Positions 1-7,567 of a DNA stretch of 28,947 nucleotides are shown piece after piece; position 1 is the stretch's first letter, and every line of letters begins with the position of its first letter. The stretch spans positions 1-28,947 of the forward strand of contig CAZEUZ010000143.1 of the NCBI GenBank assembly GCA_964515805.1. The letters are read 5' to 3'. The notes beneath the pieces were generated by a model. That model was not told the origin of the DNA. It was given only the letters and a program-made list of their open reading frames with translations, and made no database searches. Both the position numbers and the translations under genes were made by a program. The stretch comes from CAZEUZ01 sp964515805. Lineage in GTDB: Bacteria > Pseudomonadota > Gammaproteobacteria > Pseudomonadales > Cellvibrionaceae.

Positions 1-63
1 ACTAGCCATTATAGATGATGTTCGCCATTTTATAATTTTTATAGTGGATATAAAACAGTAAAA

Positions 64-1149
64 TTACCTTGCAAACATCACCAAATGATCCAAATCCAGT
101 GTGATACCAATATTTTCACCTATGGCATGGTTGTGGTGGGAGGAAGCGAGGCAAAACAAGCGTTGTTTTGAGGGCAGTTCAATACGATACAAAAAGTGAG
201 ACCCTCGAAAACGTTTACTGACGATAATACTCGTAAAACCACTTTCGTCATCGTGAAGTAAATCATCGGGTCGAACCAGAATATCTACAGATTGATTGAC
301 GGCAAAATTATGAGGTTTAGATGAATGCAAAACACCTAAAGCCGACTGCACACTCTGCTCATCGATAACGATACCGGATAAAAAATCACCTTCACCGACA
401 AAATTCGCCACAAAACGCGTATTGGGTTGATGGTAAATATGGTAAGCCGTATCGTGCTGCACAATGCGCCCATCATCCATAACCGCCACCTTATCTGTCA
501 TGGCAAATGCCTCCATCTGATCATGAGTAACCAATAAGGCGCTGACTTGTTCTCGCTGAAGAATACTGCGTATCTCCCTGATTAATACTTCCTTCAAGGA
601 AACGTCAAGGCCTGTGAATGGCTCATCCAATAACAATAATTTGGGTTTGGGCGCTATGGCGCGCGCAAGTGCCACGCGCTGTTGTTGGCCACCGGATAGG
701 GAATGAGGGTAGCGATTCATTAATGCTTCTATTCCCATTAGGGACAGCAATTCTTTGATTCGACTTCGCTGTTGATGCAAAGGCCAACGACTAATACCAA
801 AGGCGATATTTTCGGCGATTGTTAAATGGGGGAAAAGTGCTGCATCTTGAAAAACCATGCCAATTTGCCGCTTTTCAGGGCTGAGGGTATAACCTGGCAA
901 TGAAATATTCTGCATATCTCCATTCGACCCGGCCACTGCAATTTGCCCGGCAAAGATTGAATTCAATCCTGCAATCGCGCGCAGTAAAGTAGATTTACCA
1001 CAACCACTTGGACCGAGCAAACAGCTAATATGCCCATCTTCTATAGTAAAATTAATATCATGGGCAACCACTTGATCTTTGTAAGCGACAGATACATCCG
1101 TGAGTATGAGTATAAGTTTTTCCGATGGTAACGCAGAAACAGACACCAT
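64..1149 (-). CDS. fbpC: Iron(III) ABC transporter ATP-binding protein FbpC
   Basis: This is the ATPase that powers ferric iron import through the FbpB permease at the inner membrane. The 361-residue protein has a Walker A (GPSGCGKST, residues 46-54), an ABC signature (LSGGQQQRVALARA), a Walker B (LLLLDEPFTGLD) and an H-loop (LLVTHDQMEA). A C-terminal extension of about 120 residues after the nucleotide-binding domain fits the TOBE-like regulatory region of FbpC/PotA-type ATPases. The ATG lies 4 bp after the permease stop, with GAGAG-type Shine-Dalgarno sequence overlapping that stop, so it is the last gene of an fbpABC operon. The order and the binding protein identify the substrate as ferric iron; the ATPase alone could not separate iron from spermidine or sulfate. 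Confidence 0.93.
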   Translation of the reverse strand: MVSVSALPSEKLILILTDVSVAYKDQVVAHDINFTIEDGHISCLLGPSGCGKSTLLRAIAGLNSIFAGQIAVAGSNGDMQNISLPGYTLSPEKRQIGMVFQDAALFPHLTIAENIAFGISRWPLHQQRSRIKELLSLMGIEALMNRYPHSLSGGQQQRVALARAIAPKPKLLLLDEPFTGLDVSLKEVLIREIRSILQREQVSALLVTHDQMEAFAMTDKVAVMDDGRIVQHDTAYHIYHQPNTRFVANFVGEGDFLSGIVIDEQSVQSALGVLHSSKPHNFAVNQSVDILVRPDDLLHDDESGFTSIIVSKRFRGSHFLYRIELPSKQRLFCLASSHHNHAIGENIGITLDLDHLVMFAR

Positions 1150-1153
1150 AAAC

Positions 1154-2806
1154 TCACTCTCTTACTATGAGGCGACTATGCCGGATCATTAAAATAACAG
1201 GAAACATGCTCAACACCACCAACACCAATGCGGGTAATGCAGCCCGCTCCCACTCTCCCTCTGATGTCATCTCATAAATCCTAACGGCTAAAGTGTCCCA
1301 ACCAAAAGGACGCAACAATAAAGTGGCTGGCATCTCTTTCATCACATCCACCAAAACTAACAACAGTGCAGTAATGATACTTGTAGACATCATAGGGGTA
1401 TACAATCGGCGCAGTAATGACCATCGGCTGGCGCCCAATGTTTGAGAGACTTCCTCATAAACCGGCTTAATGCGCTCCAATGCTGTACTGACCGGCCCAA
1501 AAGCCACCGAAAAAAAGCGAATAGTATAAGCAAGTAATAAGGCAGTTAAGCTACCCAATAAAATCTGGGGGGAATGCCACTGAAAGTAGGCCGCAATTGG
1601 TGACCAGATTTGACGGTCAAAATAAGCTAGAGGGATCATGACACCGACAGCCAGCACAGTTCCGGGAAATGCGTAGCCTAATAACGCCAAGCGCTGAACT
1701 ACTGGCGCCCGTTCATATCCCGTCGTTCGCCGGCCATAAGCGGCAAATAGAGACCATAAAACAATAATAAGAGCCGCTGCAGTTGCCAATATTACGGTAT
1801 GTCCTATCAAACTGATAAATCGCTTATCAAAATTATTCCATCCAAAGTCAACCACCCAGAAAATTAGTTTCAGTACCGGAACAATAAAAGCAATCGACAC
1901 TACAATGAAACAGTATCCAAAGACACTCCATGCTTTCAAACCATATAAACGGAAACGTTGCAGGTCGTGGCTATGTTGACAGACTCTACCTTTGCCTCGC
2001 AAACACTGCTCTAGATAGAGCGCCAAACCAACGAATAATAACAACAACGATGCCAATTGTGCCGCAGCTGTTAAGTTAAAAAGGCCAAACCACGATTTGT
2101 AGATAGCGGTAGTGAACGTATCAAAGTTGAAGATAGAAACAGCGCCAAAATCTGCTAGCGCTTCCATTAATGCGAGAGCAACACCTGCGACAATAGCAGG
2201 TCTCGCTATGGGCAGGGCTACTCGAAAAAAACTACCCCAGGCACTCATTCCTAGAAGTCTGGCATTATTTATTGCACTGTGCCCTTGATTGATAAATGCC
2301 GATCTGGCCAGCATATATACGTAAGGATAGAGCACGGAAGACATTACCAGAAGAACACCAAAGGCACCCCGCATGTCAGGAAAAAACATATCTGCACCAA
2401 ACAACCGTCGATACCATGTTTGCAATGGACCACTGTAATCTACCAATCCTAGAAAAACAAAAGCAAATACATAAGCTGGCATCGCCAGCGGTAACATTAG
2501 CGCCCACTCCAACCAGCGACGACCAGGAAATTCACACATGGCTATCAACCAAGCCAAACTGACCCCCAAAATCGACACCCAAATACCCACACCTACAAAG
2601 AGGGTGAGAGTGTTTATCAAAAGATCAGATAATTGGGTTTCTATAAAATGCTGCCATACATCTATCTGCGGATCGCTCCAGCTGAAGAAAATAACTGCTA
2701 TTGGAATCAGAACCAAAAAAGCCATTAACCACAGCGGCAGAGACCACAACCAACGCCAATTCAATCGAACCGATAGAGGATAAGAAAACTGTTTGTTTAT
2801 CGACAT
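1154..2806 (-). CDS. fbpB: Iron(III) ABC transporter permease FbpB
   Basis: This integral membrane permease forms the channel of the ferric iron importer. At 550 residues it is the double-length type: two homologous halves, each of about six membrane segments, fused in one chain. Each half carries an EAA-like cytoplasmic loop for contact with the ATPase (near AINNARLLGMSAWGSFFRV in the first half and EEVSQTLGASRWSLLRRL in the second). It starts 15 bp after the fbpA stop and ends 4 bp before fbpC. The ribosome-binding site is weak, so expression probably relies on coupling to fbpA. Length and fused architecture match FbpB of Neisseria and Haemophilus. Confidence 0.92.
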   Translation of the reverse strand: MSINKQFSYPLSVRLNWRWLWSLPLWLMAFLVLIPIAVIFFSWSDPQIDVWQHFIETQLSDLLINTLTLFVGVGIWVSILGVSLAWLIAMCEFPGRRWLEWALMLPLAMPAYVFAFVFLGLVDYSGPLQTWYRRLFGADMFFPDMRGAFGVLLVMSSVLYPYVYMLARSAFINQGHSAINNARLLGMSAWGSFFRVALPIARPAIVAGVALALMEALADFGAVSIFNFDTFTTAIYKSWFGLFNLTAAAQLASLLLLFVGLALYLEQCLRGKGRVCQHSHDLQRFRLYGLKAWSVFGYCFIVVSIAFIVPVLKLIFWVVDFGWNNFDKRFISLIGHTVILATAAALIIVLWSLFAAYGRRTTGYERAPVVQRLALLGYAFPGTVLAVGVMIPLAYFDRQIWSPIAAYFQWHSPQILLGSLTALLLAYTIRFFSVAFGPVSTALERIKPVYEEVSQTLGASRWSLLRRLYTPMMSTSIITALLLVLVDVMKEMPATLLLRPFGWDTLAVRIYEMTSEGEWERAALPALVLVVLSMFPVILMIRHSRLIVRE

Positions 2807-2821
2807 TTTACGACATCTGAC

Positions 2822-3874
2822 TTACTTATAACCCGCTCGATCCATCAGTTTAACGGCGTCTATCTGTAAACGGCCAGCCGCTTCTACATTGATCTGATCC
2901 TTTTTGAAATCACCCCAACTTGCCACCATAGCAGAAGGTTTAACCGCTGAGTTAACCGGGTACTCTTGGTTTAATCCGGCAAAATCAACTTGAGCTTCCT
3001 CGCTCGCAAGCCATTCGAGTAATTTTTGAGCCGCTGCTGGATTTTTGGCGTGTCGAGTTATTCCGGCTCCGGAAATATTCACATGTACCCCACGTCCATC
3101 CACTCCCGATCCTATTTGATTTGGCCAGAAAATTGCCAATTTCAAATCAGGATTTTTGTTTAGCAATCGACCAAAATAATAGGTATTCACTAGTGTCACA
3201 TCACACTGAGCGGCAAGAACAGCTTCCATTGCCTGGCTATCTTTTGCGTGTGGTGATGTAGCGAGATTATTAACCCACCCTTTGACAATGGCTTCTGTTG
3301 GTTTTTCACCCAAGGTATCAATCATCGTAGCGACTAATGACTGATTATAAATCTTTTTTGAGGTCCGCAAACAAAGTCGTCCCTTCCATTGGCTGTCAGC
3401 CAATGCTTCGTAGGTAGAAAGCTCGCTTGGCCGTACGCGTTCAGTAGAGTAAACGATAGTGCGCGCCCGCATCGACAATCCAAACCAATCATTTTTAGGA
3501 GAACGCAAATATTCGGGGATAGTGCTTTTAAGTTGCGGTGATTCTACAGAACGAAGTAATCCATCCTGCGATGCCTTCCATAATACTCCTGCATCAACCG
3601 TCATAAACATGTCCGCCTGCGTTGTGTTCCCCTCTGCCTTTAAACGCGCCATTAACGGCCCTGCTTTATCCGTAATATACTGAATTTTAATTCCGGTTTT
3701 GTCTGTGAATGCATTAAATAATGGCTTAATCAAGTGTTCTTTGCGAGAAGAATAAACGGTAATCAGTTCATTTTGTGACTTCTTAACAGACTGTTGTTGA
3801 TCAGCCCATGCTAACGGAGAAAAAGCATGCAGTAACGATGTTGCTAATAATATAGAGAGCGTTCGTAAAAACAT
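2822..3874 (-). CDS. fbpA: Periplasmic iron(III)-binding protein FbpA
   Basis: This periplasmic binding protein captures ferric iron and delivers it to FbpBC. The 350-residue precursor begins with a signal peptide (LSILLATSLLHAFSPLAWA, probable cleavage after about residue 24). The mature part starts with the family motif ITVYSSRKEHLIKPLF. The tandem tyrosines used by FbpA proteins to hold iron are present at Y232-Y233 in the context VNTYYFGRLL. The start is supported by AGAGG 6 bases before the ATG. It is the first gene of the operon and is transcribed away from a Fur-type palindrome at 3941-3965, so iron repression is the expected control. Confidence 0.94.
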   Translation of the reverse strand: MFLRTLSILLATSLLHAFSPLAWADQQQSVKKSQNELITVYSSRKEHLIKPLFNAFTDKTGIKIQYITDKAGPLMARLKAEGNTTQADMFMTVDAGVLWKASQDGLLRSVESPQLKSTIPEYLRSPKNDWFGLSMRARTIVYSTERVRPSELSTYEALADSQWKGRLCLRTSKKIYNQSLVATMIDTLGEKPTEAIVKGWVNNLATSPHAKDSQAMEAVLAAQCDVTLVNTYYFGRLLNKNPDLKLAIFWPNQIGSGVDGRGVHVNISGAGITRHAKNPAAAQKLLEWLASEEAQVDFAGLNQEYPVNSAVKPSAMVASWGDFKKDQINVEAAGRLQIDAVKLMDRAGYK

Positions 3875-3938
3875 AAAAATACCTCTTTGGTATACTAGGT
3901 TTCAATTAAAATTGTGCTACTGAAAAGATTCGGTAAAG

Positions 3939-3967
3939 ATGTTAATGATAATTATTATCATTAACAA
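3939..3967 (-). promoter_or_regulatory. Candidate fbpA promoter
   Basis: On the minus strand a -35-like TTGTTA (3962-3967) and a -10-like TAACAT (3939-3944) are separated by 17 bp. Each matches four of six consensus bases. The Fur-type palindrome overlaps both elements and fills the spacer, which is the usual arrangement for repression. The predicted transcript would start near 3932, giving a leader of about 58 bases before fbpA. Confidence 0.5.
3941..3965. promoter_or_regulatory. Fur box (perfect palindrome)
   Basis: Two perfect 12-bp inverted arms, GTTAATGATAAT and its complement, flank one central T. The sequence is very close to the classical Fur operator built from GATAAT hexamers. It lies between the divergent fbpA and mutY genes, 28 bp before the mutY ATG and about 67 bp before the fbpA ATG. 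Regulation of fbpABC is very likely; an effect on mutY-yggX is possible because of the close spacing. Confidence 0.88.
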
Positions 3968-3992
3968 GTGTGAAAATTAAAAAGAACAGTAA

Positions 3993-5075
3993 ATGAATAA
4001 TCAAGAGTTCTCTCAAGCTGTACTCGGCTGGTTTGATCATTCGGGCCGCAAGCATTTACCTTGGCAACATCAGCGAACAGCCTACCGCGTGTGGATCTCA
4101 GAAATCATGCTACAGCAAACGCAAGTAGCAACAGTGATTCCTTACTTTGAACGCTTCATGCAACGCTTCCCAACAATACATGATCTCGCCAATGCTTCCC
4201 AAGAAGAGGTACTGCATTTATGGACAGGCCTCGGTTACTATGCCAGAGGACGGAATTTACACAAATGCGCCCATGAAATAATAGAGAAATATAGCGGTGA
4301 CTTCCCTGATGATCCAGTACTACTTAGCGAACTTCCTGGCATTGGCAAATCGACTGCTGGAGCTATTGTCAGCATAGCTTATAACAAACGGGCAACCATA
4401 CTCGATGGCAATGTAAAGCGCGTACTAGCACGTTTTCACGGCATTTCTGATTGGCCTGGAAAAACATCTGTCGCCAATAAACTTTGGCTCTATGCAGAAA
4501 ATCACACTCCACATCAACGCTACGCTGATTACAGTCAAGCAATGATGGATTTTGGAGCTACGCTGTGTACTCGAAGTCAACCTAAATGCGATTCTTGCCC
4601 TTTAAGAAAGGACTGTATTGCTGGTCAGTCAGGCAATCCTCAAGATTTTCCCGGGAAAAAACCCAGGACGCGTCTACCGGCTAAAAACACCCAAATGTTA
4701 ATACTCACTGACAAAGAGAATGGCTCTGTTTTTTTGCAGTTGAGACCACCTCAAGGAATATGGGGTGGCCTTTGGAGTTTGCCGGAATTGGAGCAGAGTG
4801 ATGATGCGCTCAGTTATAGTCGGCAGCACTTTGGTAAAGTCGTTCATTTCGACAATTGGGATTCTTTTCGCCACACATTTAGCCATTATCGTTTAGACAT
4901 TCAACCAATATCTATCGTCGTTGAAAGAATTAACAACCATATTAATGAAAATGAGAAAAAAGGTTGGTTTTCCCACCAACAAGTTACCCAATTAGGTCTA
5001 TCGGCACCGGTTAAGCGATTATTGACAACATTGTCGACCAAGACAAAACCTAACCTATTGGAGTATGATAGGTAA
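3993..5075 (+). CDS. mutY: Adenine DNA glycosylase MutY
   Basis: MutY removes adenine mispaired with 8-oxoguanine in base excision repair. The 360-residue protein keeps every expected active feature at E. coli numbering: catalytic Glu37 (WISEIMLQQTQV), the helix-hairpin-helix LPGIGKSTAGAI (114-125), catalytic Asp138 (TILDGNVKRVLAR), and the [4Fe-4S] ligands C192, C199, C202 and C208 with the canonical C-X6-C-X2-C-X5-C spacing. The C-terminal part is the NUDIX-like 8-oxoG recognition domain, with FRHTFSHYRL. yggX follows after 42 bp, as in many gammaproteobacteria. The gene is divergent from fbpA across the Fur-type palindrome. Confidence 0.97.
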   Translation: MNNQEFSQAVLGWFDHSGRKHLPWQHQRTAYRVWISEIMLQQTQVATVIPYFERFMQRFPTIHDLANASQEEVLHLWTGLGYYARGRNLHKCAHEIIEKYSGDFPDDPVLLSELPGIGKSTAGAIVSIAYNKRATILDGNVKRVLARFHGISDWPGKTSVANKLWLYAENHTPHQRYADYSQAMMDFGATLCTRSQPKCDSCPLRKDCIAGQSGNPQDFPGKKPRTRLPAKNTQMLILTDKENGSVFLQLRPPQGIWGGLWSLPELEQSDDALSYSRQHFGKVVHFDNWDSFRHTFSHYRLDIQPISIVVERINNHINENEKKGWFSHQQVTQLGLSAPVKRLLTTLSTKTKPNLLEYDR

Positions 5076-5117
5076 CACTATGTTAGTTTATTAAATCTCT
5101 ACTTTTAGGATGATGCC

Positions 5118-5387
5118 ATGGCACGCACCGTGTTTTGTAAGAAATATCAACAGACATTAGAGGGTCTTGATTTACCCCCTCTTCCAGGCGCTAAAGGTCA
5201 AGAAATTTTCGAAGCAGTCTCTAAAAAAGCATGGGATGAATGGCTTCAACTACAGACCATGCTAATCAACGAGAAACAACTTAATACAATGAATATGACC
5301 GACCGAACTTACCTAAATGAGCAAATGAACAAATTTTTCAGCAATGAAGATCACGACAGAGCTGAAGGCTATGTGCCAATAAACTAA
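5118..5387 (+). CDS. yggX: Probable Fe(2+)-trafficking protein YggX
   Basis: A small cytoplasmic protein linked in Enterobacteria to iron handling and protection of Fe-S clusters from oxidative damage. It has the family length (89 residues), the N-terminal MARTVFCKKY with conserved Cys7, the central WDEWLQLQTMLINEKQLN and the C-terminal EGYVPI. A Shine-Dalgarno AGGA sits 7 bases before the ATG. It lies directly downstream of mutY, the standard mutY-yggX pair, and its partner has an oxidation-sensitive Fe-S cluster. Confidence 0.95.
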   Translation: MARTVFCKKYQQTLEGLDLPPLPGAKGQEIFEAVSKKAWDEWLQLQTMLINEKQLNTMNMTDRTYLNEQMNKFFSNEDHDRAEGYVPIN

Positions 5388-5451
5388 AATAGTCAACACG
5401 GTAATACATTAAGCTTAGTTATAATAACTTCCAATAAAAAGTAGAAAAAAA

Positions 5452-7053
5452 ATGAACAAAGTATCTTTACCTCGTCCCATTATTATTGATGATAACAGCT
5501 ACTACATTATTGATTGTGACCAACAGGGGCTCACACTAAAAAAAGTTAACCAGCTAACGGAGGGAAAAAGCTTTATATCTCTCAAGAAAAAGAAGGTTAG
5601 CTATCACGGTAAACAATGTACTATCACCGGCTTTACTCCCGGCTACACAGGGAATGCCACTGTCATTCTAGACAACGGCGACATTAAAATAGTAGTAGAG
5701 GGGCGAGATACTCAGGATATAGTTTTTAGCGATAACCGTAAGATTGTTTTTGTCGGTGATAAATCCTGCGTCATTAGTCCTTTAGAAGAAGAGAAAAACC
5801 AAATCATTCCCTACTCTCATTTAGATGGCGTTACCTTCGCAACCTATGTCCTCAGCGATAACGGTGAATGTGAACTTACAAACATGCTCATTAGAGAGAG
5901 CTTTATCCATAATTCACTTAACGATCAAACAGTAAATCCGGCACAATTACTGCCTCAGAAATCCGCGGTGACAGACCGCTATTCCAAAATAGATATCTAT
6001 TTCGACGGTAAATTGGTATTTAATGCACAGCGAATGCTGACTCCTGAGAAAATAAAAGACATACTCCCAGAAACCGCCCAACGGCCAACATTTATCATTG
6101 AAGGTGGTGAAACCTTACAAAGAAAAATATTCAATGAGATAGCCACTGTTACGGATGATGCAACTGTTATGATTCACCAACACGCTATAGAGGATGATAC
6201 TGGTGAACTTGTCAGCGCATTGACAACGTACAGGGCAAATAACCGTAACGGTCAAGTTACCCTCATCGCTTCCCGAATATTTAACCTGTTCGGAACAAAT
6301 GATCAGGATGCAATCAAAACTCACTGCAAAGATTTAAATGTAAAACTTATTATTCCGACATCCACAACGACCGACCAAGGACTTTTAAACCACGGTAAAT
6401 TTATTGCTATAGGCGAAAAAGTTTACTTTACCACCTCAAATTTCAGAGGCTCAATTTCAAACAAACGTACCAACATCATTACCGAGCTTACCGGTGAAAT
6501 AGCAAAATTGCTCGCTGATTACGCCGAGACAATGTATGTGGAAGGAAATATCCCTCGGGCAAGTACATTGATAGACAACTTGCAGCAACAGGGTATTTTC
6601 TTTAACCAGCCGGAGTGTAATTACTGTGGTGTAGTTGACCTATATGCCAGCATGATTGATTCAGCAGACAGTCATTTGCAAGTTATGATGAAGGGCATAC
6701 AGGATAACCCTGTTTTAGATCTGATCATCAACAGAGCAAACGATGGCTTGCCGGTAGAAATTTTTTATGACAAAGCTGGAAAATTTGCGCTTGAAAAATT
6801 GCAGGCATTACAGCCAATGAGTAACGTCAGCATCAAAAAAACCAGAGATACCGGTATGGAGATTCATGCCAACACCATCGTTATTAATGGAAATTCTACT
6901 AAAGAAGCCATAGCCTGTGTTGGCACAGCTTACCTAAGCGTACACCAAATGAACATGCAAGTTAATAAAACCAAGACAGCCGATATAGCCGTAACGACTC
7001 AAGGTAGAAACGCAAGCGACCTGGGCGAAATGATTCGCACTATGATTTTATAG
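5452..7053 (+). CDS. Phospholipase D-like protein with degenerate HKD motifs
   Basis: I do not recognise this as a named family. The 533-residue protein has no signal peptide or clear membrane segment. Residues about 1-110 are beta-rich and basic (KKKKVSYHGKQ at 45-55) and match no domain I know. Residues 210-365 look like one PLD half: H314-x-K316 is followed by TTSNF with S329 and N330, but the position usually held by Asp is Gly321. Residues 390-533 look like a second half, in which H472-x-N474 replaces HxK. The core therefore seems to be a PLD-type double fold with one near-complete and one broken active site. It could be a nuclease, phosphatidyltransferase or inactive binder; the sequence does not decide. 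It follows yggX by 64 bp on the same strand, without a visible terminator, so co-transcription is possible. Confidence 0.7.
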   Translation: MNKVSLPRPIIIDDNSYYIIDCDQQGLTLKKVNQLTEGKSFISLKKKKVSYHGKQCTITGFTPGYTGNATVILDNGDIKIVVEGRDTQDIVFSDNRKIVFVGDKSCVISPLEEEKNQIIPYSHLDGVTFATYVLSDNGECELTNMLIRESFIHNSLNDQTVNPAQLLPQKSAVTDRYSKIDIYFDGKLVFNAQRMLTPEKIKDILPETAQRPTFIIEGGETLQRKIFNEIATVTDDATVMIHQHAIEDDTGELVSALTTYRANNRNGQVTLIASRIFNLFGTNDQDAIKTHCKDLNVKLIIPTSTTTDQGLLNHGKFIAIGEKVYFTTSNFRGSISNKRTNIITELTGEIAKLLADYAETMYVEGNIPRASTLIDNLQQQGIFFNQPECNYCGVVDLYASMIDSADSHLQVMMKGIQDNPVLDLIINRANDGLPVEIFYDKAGKFALEKLQALQPMSNVSIKKTRDTGMEIHANTIVINGNSTKEAIACVGTAYLSVHQMNMQVNKTKTADIAVTTQGRNASDLGEMIRTMIL

Positions 7054-7096
7054 TCTCTTTCTTGGTTGAGCTGCTTTAATCTAAGCATTAAAAATA

Positions 7097-7552
7097 CTAA
7101 GAGGCTTGGTAGTCTCTCACTACCATGACTGTACAATGAGCACACTCAACCACTTTATGAGCGCAAGAACCCAGTAAAAATTGCTTGGATCGATTACCTT
7201 TAGGCGTATGGCTTGGAATGACAATTAAATCGGCATTGATATCTTTAGCCTGATCGAGCACTTTTTCGTGAGCCGTGCCAATTAACACAGTAGTTGTATA
7301 GGGGATATCTGCTGGAATTTTATCTTTGACATAGTTTTCTAATATCTGTTTAGCGTCATCGAGTGCCTTCTTCATTGCATCTTTTGGGAAAAAGCTCTCC
7401 ACTAACGGCATATTAAAGCTCGGCAACACACTCATAATACAAAGCACCGATTTATCCGTTTGAGCATTGGCTTGAGCAATTGCAACTCCCAATGAATAAT
7501 CGGCAAAAGAAGGGTTTTGTAAATCTACTGGCACTAAGATTTTCTTAAACAT
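7097..7552 (-). CDS. Universal stress protein (UspA family), TRAP-linked
   Basis: A 151-residue single-domain universal stress protein. The start MFKKILVPVDLQ and the C-terminal LLGSCAHKVVECAHCTVMVVR are typical of the family. The G-2x-G-9x-G(S/T) ATP-binding signature is only partly kept: SHTPKGNRSKQFLLGS keeps the last glycines and GS, but the first position is not the usual Gly. Its Shine-Dalgarno AGGAGA starts right at the stop of the TRAP permease, 15 bp upstream, so the two are translated from one message. In Halomonas the UspA-type protein TeaD is encoded with the TeaABC TRAP transporter and modulates it; the same role here is inferred from position. Confidence 0.9.
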   Translation of the reverse strand: MFKKILVPVDLQNPSFADYSLGVAIAQANAQTDKSVLCIMSVLPSFNMPLVESFFPKDAMKKALDDAKQILENYVKDKIPADIPYTTTVLIGTAHEKVLDQAKDINADLIVIPSHTPKGNRSKQFLLGSCAHKVVECAHCTVMVVRDYQAS

Positions 7553-7567
7553 CTTTTTCTCTCCTAC

